From contig OZ176059.1 in the NCBI GenBank assembly GCA_964247055.1, positions 620,001 through 684,000 on the forward strand: 64,000 nucleotides of DNA. The letters are read 5' to 3'. The DNA is from Paragordius varius (lineage: Eukaryota > Nematomorpha). Positions 51,501 to 63,500 of this stretch are shown piece by piece. The position numbers and the translations under genes are program-made. The notes under the pieces are model-generated. The model was given only the letters and a program-made list of their open reading frames with translations. It was not told the origin of the DNA and searched no databases. Within the stretch, counting starts at the first letter, position 1; the number at the start of each line of letters is the position of its first letter.

Positions 51501-54500
51501 TGTCCAACACAAATGATTTTGCGGGCCTCATTCGTAACATACATCATAAGTAATTTAGGTATTTACCAACATAAGACTGTAAAATGCAAAGACAATATAA
51601 CAATTTTCTCAAGTTTTTGCATGGACTTATTTAAAAAATTAGTTAAAAAAATATCAATTTTACCAAGATTTTGTAGTAATATTTTTGCAAATTATAATTA
51701 TTATTTTTCAGGCCGCATATAAAATTTCAGAGGGCCTTATGCGGCCAGCAGGCCGCGTGTTGGATACCCCTGATTTATACTATCAATTATTGAAAAATAT
51801 AGCCATGTATACTTATGCTGTATACTTACTAGATGTTTACCAAGATTTGAATGGTACAATAAACAATAACATTATAATTCACGTTGAAAACGGAGATGAT
51901 GAATTACTTGGGCACAGTACGGATAAAATGAATGTTAAACATAACAAGGCTTATCAAAAAGTTACTACGGCTGCCAGGCTAAATCCATATGTAACACATA
52001 TACCCTCTCGCATACCCTATAGGTAAATTTATTTAATTCCTTTGTTTTGCATGGGAGCAAATTTAAATATTAGTACTAAGTATAGGAAAGACATGGCGAA
52101 TATTTAATTTGACAATTAATGTTAGTGTAAATTTTATTTAAGATTCACGATATACATTAAGTCATTAGGATAAATTCTAAACTGATATTAATTTTGTCAT
52201 ATTATTATAAATGTGTGGAAAATATCAAGATTATTTTCATATAATTATCAACTATGCCCTAAACTTTTAGATGCGAAATCGATGAAGCAACATGCCAAAA
52301 TGGCCAATGTATTAAACGTAATTTGGTATGTGATGGGATCCCCCACTGTTCCGATAGCTCTGATGAAATGAATTGCCGTATTTATTTTTTATATCTATCA
52401 TATGTAATGGCGCTTTAAATGTTGCTACTGTAGTGCTTCATTTTTTAAATATAATATTAGTTGTAGGACCTTTGTTAAAATGCATCCAAACTTTATTATA
52501 TTGTTTATGCGCTTTGCTTTTTGTGCCTTGTGATCTATATGTGTCCATGTATATGCATATTTTAGCTGGTGGTGGTTCACGGGATTCAAGTCAAATCAAA
52601 GGTAAATAATTTTTAGTAAACGGTTATTTTATATAAAAGGGATATGGGAGGAATGCATATATTCTTAAATACTTACTATATTGTATTCATAACAAACTTT
52701 ATAAATTAATGCCACACTGTAAAGTTTTTGAGCATATAAAAAACGGGTTTATTAATTAAATTTGTTGGTATATTCAAAAAAATATTTTAATTGATAAATA
52801 TATTGATATAATGCCTTAAACGATGAGTGCGGTTAAAGTAAAATAACTGTTTTAAAATTTAAGCTTAAGATAATGTTTATTTGCACGTTAACTTTTATTT
52901 GAGTTACCAATATATATTCTCAAATGTATTGATTTACACTTAAAGCCGTCGCTTTAATTTTGATACTTATATGAACTATTATAAATTATCTTGATTTGAA
53001 TGATCATCGGATTATATATTGAACCCTGAACAGAGAATTTCCGACTACATCCCGTGCACGTGCTTTCCATATATTAATTACACTAGTCAACAAATTTAGA
53101 CATTTTTAAGCACCACCACTCAAACTTTTTAAATTATGACTAATTTCAGTGTTTTAAAACCCAATTTAAAAATTTTTTTGATCCCGCCAATCAGAATTTT
53201 GAAATTTTATAGGTTTTTCAATTTTTCAAAAACAAAAGAAAATCGAGAGAAAATTAAATATAACTTTATAATAAAATGTTATTATATTATAAACTTAATA
53301 TCATTTAATAAAGCGTTTTAATCTCTATCTTTTGAATATAAATATGTCATTTAAATATCAGAGAGAAATAAATAGTACGGACTTAAACGTCAAAATTTAG
53401 TCTTTTTTTTTCAAGTGAATTTTTAACACATATAAAAATTTTTTAAAAAAATACTAAAAAAGGCATTCTATGGTTTAAACCTTCGGCTTTCAGATAGGCT
53501 ATATTTTTTTTGTTAGTTTTCGTTCTTTTGAGTACTTATTAGACTTTTTCTCTTGAGTTAGTTCTTATAAAAAATCTTTTATTTATACCTAGTGGATATA
53601 CCTTATTTTTTTTTAAATTATTGGTTGTTTTGTAGAATATCAGATGGATGTTGTGTAGTCACTTTTAGAAGAATTTACTGTTATGGGATTGGACCATTTG
53701 TATTTACCTAATTTATATTCAATTTAATTGTAGAATTTATCTAACTTTATTCTGTAAATTTGTTAATTTGACATGTCAATTTGCCTGGATTTTGCTTGCA
53801 AGTCTCTCTTATCGGACTTTACGATTACTTATTGTTATCTTTGCCACATCTGGCATAATTATAGGATCGCTTGGGGGATATGCAGAGCTTGTGCAGCCGC
53901 CCGGATCTATCACACTATACATAAGCCCCTTTTAGATTTTTAATACTTTGGCTCTTAGCTTGTTTGGTATCTTATTTAATGCCTGGAATTTGTTATCCAT
54001 GCATAGAATATTACTTGTATCGACTTGTTCGTTTGAATATTAAAACATATATACACGAGGAATGATTGTTATTTTTAAATTAAATACAAATTTAAAAATT
54101 AAATTTTGGAAAAATCCTATTGGTGGCCTCAATTTTCTTTTTTGTTTTGGCCTTTCCATGCCATTAGGTATTAGAAAATGCAAAAATAATGGGGTGGTGC
54201 AAAACCTTGTTGAGCAGTGTTATTACAGTTATAATAGTATAGGGAATTTATTGTAATATAAAAAAATATATTTTACTATATATAGTTTGGCGGCAATGTA
54301 TAATTGCGTAGGTTAAATATTACAATATTTTGGTAAAAGCATTCACAATTAACTGCAATTAATGGATAGATGTATAAAAATAAAATGGAGCGGAGTCCGA
54401 GCTAGTTTGCATAAAAGGAGGTTCAAATTTATTGGTTTATTAAAGGGTTTCAAACACGCGGTCCTTTCTGAGACTATGTGTGCGGCCCGCGAAAAATTTG

Positions 54501-57500
54501 AAAATCCATATTTTGCGAAATATGCTTAAATCTTAATAAAATTGAAATTTCACAATTCCATATAAATCAATATAATATAATTGTCATGAAGTAGATAAAA
54601 ATTGATATATATTGTGTTCAAAACAGTCTCATGTAAAAAATCTAAAAAAATCATTTATGAAGGCCCATATATATCTATCAAATGCGGACCGCCGATTTTT
54701 TATGGCGAAATTGCCTGCAATTTCCTCGTTTAATTTATTGTACTTGAACGCTTTTGATCCACCAAAGTTATTGTATAACGTGTGTACACCATGCCACTTT
54801 GTATCAATGTCGCCTTTGTTTGCATATTTTTTTCCCCATAATTGTGATACGATAAAATATTTTTTAAACGTTTTATTAATGTCCTATCCAAATTTGACCA
54901 TTTGTCACTATTCAATGTATTGGATAAATAAACAACACAATTGTCTACAATTATTTACCCACCGGGACATAAAACCATACATACAAATGAATTAATACAT
55001 CGAAATTATCTAAAAATGTTTTTCGTTTCCAATAATACCTTCGATTCACCCACCTACTTGTGTGTTTGCTACACAATTAAAGTATACCATGTAAACATAA
55101 GTATGATATATACTGGTAATTGGTTCATTGATTTTTAATTTTTGACTTTTTACCATCACTTTTCCATTTACATTGGCATTCCACACTCATATTTCAAACT
55201 TATATATATATATATTATAAATATAACTTTTACAATTTCATTCTAAAAAATAATTTTGTGTTTTTTTGGGCTAATCATTTATTTTTTAATAAATATCAAA
55301 ATAATAATTTACATTTCTAAAAACACAATAAATTTAGGGTGAATTAAAAATCGTATATATATATATATATATATTACCTTATATTATTCGGGTAATAATA
55401 ATAATACGGCAATATATTTTTGTAATTGATTATGTTTAAGCTCCTAAATTTTTAAAAGGTAGAAAGGGCAAGCTTAGCCTATTAACTCTAATAAAAAGCA
55501 ATAATGTGGTGTAAAAACACCAATGATTTTTAATTTCTCCAAATCACAACATTGTCATTTTTTATTGGAAATACAATCATGATTTTACATCATACGCTAT
55601 CAGAATATTGATATTAGCAGTATATAAGGATCTATATATTTTGTATAATGAAAAAACAAAGATATTTACTGAATTAATAAGAAAGTAATCTTAACTTTGC
55701 TATTGTAAAAAAACCCATTTTCACTTATATTTGTATATAAGTAAAAGTATTGTTAAAATAGCTAAAGTTTAAAAGATATGGTAAATTTTCCTAATAATGA
55801 TGATATTATCTCTTAACATTTTAAGTTATACATTAATTAATTTAAACAGATTATCAGCAATACTGTGAACCTAATGAATTCCGTTGCGACAATGGTAAAT
55901 GCGTACAAAAAATTTGGCGTTGCGATGGTGACGATGATTGTGGAGATGGCTCAGATGAAAAGTTTTGTGGTAAAAAATCAAACTTTTTCAAATTAAATTA
56001 CCAAAATCAACATGGTTTTTTAGTTTAAAAAATCGACAGATCTTCTAACAAACAAAATATTTTCAAATTTAATATATTACTTTACTTTTACCTTGTGTCA
56101 TTATTAAGGTTAAAATGTAGAGGCTCCTTAAATTATTCTTTTTTAATACCAATTCAATACAATATATATTGGCAATTAATATGTGTCTTCTATATATTTG
56201 CAGTAATGAAATTATGCGGACTAAGCGTAAAACTAAAAATATTTTTTTAAGTACAAACATATTTTTTGAACATTATTTTTTTGATATCACTCATTAAGGT
56301 AAAAAGATATAAGTTGTTAATGAACTACATTTTATATTTCAAATCGTGATTCCATTTATGTAGGAAATATCGAGTCTTAAATGATATGGTTTTCCTTGTT
56401 TTTAATAATAATTGCCTTTTAGTCCTTTCATTTTGCACAATTTTTACTGTATATTTAGCTACAAAAGCACCCGGTTCTCGATGCAATACTGCTGAATGGG
56501 GTTGTGCCAGTGGACATCAATGTATCCCGTCTTCCTATCAATGCGACGGTGAAATCGATTGTTCAGATAGTTCGGATGAAATTGGTTGTTCCCCACCAAT
56601 CATTCTTAAAGCCCCTCAGAGATATGTCACGGTATATGTAATATAAAATGTAGATGATATAAATATGACTAATATTGTATAGCGCTGTAAAAGTTAATTC
56701 ACCCATTATATTGGTATAATAATGAATAAATCTTAGTTCGTTCCTTTTTTGTCAAAATCTCCAATTTTGACAGGCCTGTGTTTGAATATATACACGACGA
56801 TTCGTGATTATATTAGAATAATCATTAGAAAAATAGTCTCTCAATAAAAATAACAGTATTGAATGTTAAACAAAATTAACTTTGTTCCAATACTAATATC
56901 ATTACAGTATTATAACACCTGGTTCACCTTAAACTATTGCACAGTTTTTGTAGTTTTTTTATACAGATTATTATCCAAAAAATATTAGGTAAGGGTAGGA
57001 CAAACGGCCACAATCGATTGTATTGCGCAGGGAACACCTACACCCCTCATTAGTTGGAGATTAAATTGGGGACATATACCCATAGGGCCAAGGATAACTA
57101 CAACGAGTGAAGGCGGGCGGGGTCAATTAATCATACGGGCTGTGAGGGAAAGCGACCAAGGTATAAATCATAGTTGCATTTTTTTTAAGCTTGTGATTTT
57201 TAAAACACTGTTATATGATAAAGTATATTCAATAATTATGAGTTTTTATCCTAGCATTAGATTTTAGCCAGCCATCATTTAATGATAATCTATGAAGGAA
57301 AGAATTTTTTTGCGGAATATTATATTAAAATAATCAGATAATATTAAAAAAAATGTTTGATATTTTTACTAAAATTTTATATCAAAACTCTTGATCGCTA
57401 TAGTATTTATTTTAAATTAATTAATATAATTGTTTAATCAGTTAAAAGACTTTGCATTTAAATTGTTTGTTACGGTGTATGCTTAATATTGTAAAAAGGA

Positions 57501-60500
57501 TAGACAAAGAAAATTTATACCTAAAATTAATAGGGGGATCATATCGGTGTCTATAATATATTTTATTGGTATTTAATCACCCATGTTTAAGTTGTTAGAT
57601 TCATACAATAGATTTATTTTTCTTACTTAAAAATAATTTATTCTGACAATCAAATTTTTTTGCTCTTCAAACGTCATAAAAAGTAAATCACACAAATATT
57701 AAATCTTTTTTAAGTCAAACTTTCATGTTTATAGAGAATTACATACAACACGTATTTTTTGTTCAAATATGATTTTAGGAGCATACAGTTGTGAAGCCAT
57801 AAACAACAGAGATTCCGTCTTAGCTACTCCAGATGCTATACTTACTCTTGTGTTTGATAAACAGGTTAGCGCTGAACCGAAAAATGATTCTAAACCTTCA
57901 ACGACCGTAAGAGTTGGCCAAGCGGCCCAAAGCTTTCCGCCACCACAACGGACACATGATAATAGAAGCCGTCCTCCACAAAATGGTTGTGTTTTTAAGC
58001 TCCATAATAGATTATATGTTATCTAATAAAGAGCTCACTACCATTGTATATATAATTGTAAGGTTGAGTTGGATTGTTTATAGGCATATTCTTGACTGTG
58101 ACTGGGATCGCTTAAAAAGATAACTAGTCAAAAAACATTTAAACATATGATTATCATATAAAATTTAATATATAATTTTAACAAATATTATTACATTAGA
58201 GTTATAATATATTTTAAAACCATTATAACCTATTTTAACGGTTAACTTTGATTATGGCTTAGTTACATTTGTAGCAATAATGATTGCTTAATTTCCAAAG
58301 CAGTCTCGGTTAGAATATATATAACTTAATAATACATACCCACATAGTGGCTCTTTTAATAAGATAAAATATCTATTTCCCTAATTTAAATTTTTATTTA
58401 TATAGTTGTTTATAAAGTAATTATATAATCGGTTATTTTCTTCAGCATAATCCATATATATATATAAATTGAACATATCTAAATACCATTTAATTTAATA
58501 TTTTTGTTTTAAAGGACCTATTTGTCAACCACCGTATTTTAATAGTCAAGCAAGGACACCTAGTGAATGTTTAGCTTGTTATTGCTCGGGAAAAACCACT
58601 CAATGTTATAGCAGTACTAATCTGTATTTGTCAGAGGTTTAGATTAAGTTCCTTTATTGATATAATAAGCTTAAAAATATCCTAATAGCTAAATTATAAT
58701 AAACTATTTTTACGTTTGTTTTAGATCCCTTTACGAGGAAAACTAAACATAGCTGAGGTTAATGGGCAACGTATCCCTGAAAATTATTTACATCCATTGT
58801 CTGACGGTGTATCAATACAAAATTTGGATTCGTATTACAAAAGGTAATTCTAACATCATAAATATGGCCTGGGAAAAAATTTAGTGATAGGTGAGGTCGT
58901 AATTTATTTTCGAAAAATGATAGTGTAAGTTTGTGTATAATTTTTGGATTTAATCTTTCGATATTATTTTTATAAAATCATGCTTTTAATGCGTAAAATT
59001 TAAAATTAGATTGATTAATTTTATATTATATATTTTTTAAAATGCGAATTGGATAAATTTTGTCATTCTTAATTTAATAATCTTATTTCTAACATATTAT
59101 ATAAAGTTATATTTATTCTGAATAATTTGTTTAGAAACACGGCTAAACCATGTTATATCACATTAACTCCCGAGTTTTTGGGTAACAAATTACGAAGTTA
59201 TGGGTCATCGTTAACCTTTGATATATTTTATACGACAATCGATGGGCGGACAAAAGATAGATTATCACATCCCATACTTATTATTGAAGTAACTGTATAA
59301 CATTATTTATTTTGTAATTACATATCAGCACCGACAATGGCAATATTTCACATGTAATGTTTAAGCAATTATCGGTGCGCTTTGAATATTTTGTATAAAG
59401 TGTTTTATAAGCGAAACTACGGTGATTTTAGCTCAAGCGTCAAAATTTAATTAAAAAAGTAATGGGTTTTATTGTAAAGAGACATGTGAGGCCACTAGTT
59501 ATTCACATAAATTTATCTTATACACATTCCATTTTTAGCTTATTTTTTTAAATTTTTGTTCGGGCAAGAGTGGAACAATCAGTGATAATTAGGAAAACCT
59601 AAATCAATACTCCAAAAGAAACGTTTGAATGCTTGTATAGTTTCAAAAATTAGAGATAAATATGTAATTATAAAATTTTTTAATTATTTATTTTTAAACA
59701 AAATTATTAGGGATCAAATCAAAACATTTATCATTATTCCAAACATTATATCCCTCCGAATAGCCATAACCGCATAAATATTCCCATATTGGAAGTAACA
59801 ACTTTTTTATCATATCATTTTTATCGATTATTTTTATGGATTTTTCAATACTCTGAAAATTATTTTAATTATAACATATTGCCTATATATGATTAATACA
59901 TATATAAGGATATAATGTAAATTGCATACCTTTTTTAATAACCAATATAATATATTCCAATTTGTTTTTGGTTTTTTAGAAACATTTCACGCCAATATCG
60001 ACACAACAATCGATCGATGATAGGTCAACGCTTAATAGGCAAACATTTATGTCCATACTTCAACAGGTCAGAGCTATCAAAATTTTGGCTTCGTATGACT
60101 CTTCACAAACACAAGCACGGTATATTTAATTTAACTTTTATCAGTATTTTTATACATTCACCATGTTTGATCAACTTAAACACTTTTAACTTTTTACCAA
60201 TAAATGTAAATTACTTTTAATACTCAGTACGATTTATTATTGTATCATAAATATAAGAATATTAAACAAATAAAATAAGTAATGAGTAAAATGTATTAGT
60301 CCATATAAAATGTAATTTAAGATGGTGGATGAGAATTAGTTATGGTAATTTAAAAAAATATTTATATAATTATTAGCATAACTAAAATAAGTATGGGTGA
60401 TGCCGGTACCTACGATTATGGCAAAGGGCGCGCCCTTTTAGTAGAAGAATGTCGTTGTCCAATTGGTTACACTGGCCCATCTTGTGAGGTGAGAATTACA

Positions 60501-63500
60501 TGATAAATGGAATTATTTGATTAAAAACCTTTATATAAAATATCATATATAAACGTTTGTTTGCCATCGAATTATATTTAATCATAGAAATGTTCTGAAG
60601 GATTTACGGGTCAAACTAAAACTGGAGAAACTAGCCCGACATGCATTGCTTGTAAATGTAATGGTCATTCAAATCAATGTGATTTAAGTACAGGGACGTG
60701 TTTGGTAAAAAATATTTGAAATATTTTGCGTTAACAGATAAAACAGTACCATTTTAGGGGATACTTTTTTGTTCTGATAATATTTTTAAATTTTGTGCTC
60801 CTATTATTCAAAATAAATGCATACGACACCTATTAGCCTGATAAAAATGAATACATACAGATCAATATTTTTAAAGACTTGAATATCTATTTAATTATTA
60901 CACGTATAAATATATTATTACACATGATTATTGAATGAAAAATGGGGAATAAAATAAAATAAAAAATATTTTTTTTTAAATTAGAATTGTCAACATAATA
61001 CAGAAGGCAAAACCTGTGAACGCTGTAAAGCCGGTTATTACGGAGACGCTCAGCGGGGGACGTCTCATGATTGCAAACGATGTGCTTGCCCATTAGCTCA
61101 TGACTCCAACAAGTATTTTTTATGGAAATCGAGAAATGCCAAATAATAAAATATTTATTAAAATAGTAAAGTTAAAAAAAAATTTAAATCACAATACCAC
61201 TAATTTTGAATCCACAAAAGGGGATGATTCATTTTCAAAGTTAATTATATTTTAATAACTAATTTATTAATTTATAGCTATAACATAAAACAATATAATA
61301 GTTTATATATCAATACAATTTGGGGCGCCTTAATATTTTGATGACCTTTAAACCATTTCACACATTTTAACTTAGCCCTAAAAATAAATTATGTCTGTGT
61401 CTGTTCCAAATCAAGTCATAAGTGAGTCTTAATATCTGTTTATAATTCATAAAATAATTAAGGGGTATATATGAAAATGTTAAAATTTAATTTCAAAATA
61501 TCTGATGATTAATTTGGAGTGTTGGAAAGGTTTAAAGCAGTGGTTCCCAACCTTTTTTGTTCAACCCCAATAAATTGAAATAATTCTTGCTTTCCTCTCC
61601 TCTCAAAAATCAAAGATAAAGATGTAAAATTTATTTAATAATATACTTTATCGATGAGATTCTTTTATTTGTAATTGTTTAAATATTTTTTCCATTCATT
61701 ACTTAATTATAATTTTTAGTAAGAACCAATATAAAAAATAATTAAAATTAATATGTGGGAATTTAACAAGCTAACAATGACTACTTCCCAATTTTTAACA
61801 AATTTATAATTTAAATTAATATTTTTGTATAACCGATTATCTAATAATATAATAAACATTATGCTTATTAACATAAACTTAAAGTAGTTTCTCCAAATTT
61901 TCCGCGCCACCTCCAGACTTTTTGGGGCACACTGATTAAAGCCGTCTTAATCTCCCACCATTAAAGTGGAATGATAAATTGATTGCTAACATATACAATA
62001 TTAAGCTTAATTAAGGTGTAATGGCCATATATTTAATAAATAAAATAATATATTCGGACAAAGTTGAATAACATGCAATAAAAGTATTTAAATATTCCAA
62101 ATATATGAAAATAAAATTACGTTTGCCGGGTATAAATCTTTTTACTATGGTCAAATTAATGTTATGTGCATCTATGTTAAATACACTTTATTTCATAAAC
62201 GTCCTAACCATAATATATCAAATATATACGGTTTAATATTGAGTTTTTGAAAATATATATCTTTTATTGAAATTTGGGTTGCTTTAGTAACCTAGTTAAT
62301 GGCGATGATAGAAATCTATACTATCTCTCATAAATGTTTAGTTTCTCACCCACGTGTGTTTTGGAGAAAGATGTGAATCAATTACATTGTTTGCAATGTC
62401 CTCCGGGCTACAGCGGAAAACGGTGTGAACGCTGCGCACCTGGCTATGAAGGATATCCCACCAAACCTGGGGACTCGTGTAAACCAATAGGTAAGGAAAT
62501 GACTGTAATACAGTAATAAAAATTGAAATTATACGAACAAAACGTAAAAATATAAAGACAAATATTTTTTGAAAAGACAACCATACTTTTTAAATATTAA
62601 ATTTTTTTCAATATGAATTATTGTTTAAAATTGCAAAGCATGAAATTGATATGTATGTTGGTAAAATAATTAATTATACACTTTACAATTGTGATTATAT
62701 TATATATATACGAAAAAATAAGGTTTAAGTATGGTTGTCTTTAAAAAAAATATTTGTTTAATTTTTTTACGTTTTGTCCGTATAATTTCAGTTTTTACCT
62801 TAATATGTGTCTATATGTAAAACATTGAGACAAAAACGTATTTTTTTCGTTTTTAATATTTTTCAGATACTACAGCTTACCTGATAAAATCCAAAAATTA
62901 AATGCCTCATTTAATTTAGACATATCGGAGTGTTTTTTATTAAATATGTATCTAATGGAAAATAGATGTTAGAATTTAATTAGTTCAGATAAGCGATTAT
63001 AATTACCATAGGGATTATTGATAGTAAAAAATTAAAATATTAGTATATTAAACCTTTAGATTTTTAATTTATAAAAAAATTAAGTTAATTAACGCTTTGT
63101 TGTTGATAGTTTTTAATGCAAAATCGGACAAGCGATTTTTTTTTCATTAAACTTTAAAATTTGGCCATTTTAATTAATGACAAGTTTTTTATTAAAGTTA
63201 AACCAATGTAGAATAATAAATTTTGAATTTTTTATCAATATATCCTACAACAATATATATTAGATGTTAAAAAAATTATATTATAATCAGAATAAAGGTG
63301 CTTATCGCTTTTGCAGCGATTACTTAATTTTAAAAATCTAATATGATATCTCACTAATTTTCATGACATATTGTACATATAGTATATTTATATAATTAGA
63401 CCTAATTCTAGGATTTATAAACTCAAAATAATTTACATATATAAAAATGGTATTTTTTAGCTAAATTAAAAATTCTGACATTACTTTTATGTATAACAAA

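Larger units (their letters stand above)
52602..55849. other. Perlecan intron 17
   Basis: 3.2 kb with a stray element end at 53082, a decayed hAT-like element at 54445 and a right-arm family A remnant near 55315-55370. A patch at 54720-55140 has longer open frames on both strands, but none I can assign. Confidence 0.5.

Noticed and set aside
54612-54995. 127-codon + frame and an overlapping 61-codon - frame
   Set aside because: Starts inside a decayed hAT-like element; amino-acid mix on the minus strand ([16 protein letters not shown]) is mildly gene-like but has no support from splicing or homology I can see.
60417-60488. Later acceptor AAATAAG (exon start 60391) for perlecan exon 27
   Set aside because: In phase too, but the upstream TTATTAG adds ITKIS, which matches the LamB end in other perlecans better.
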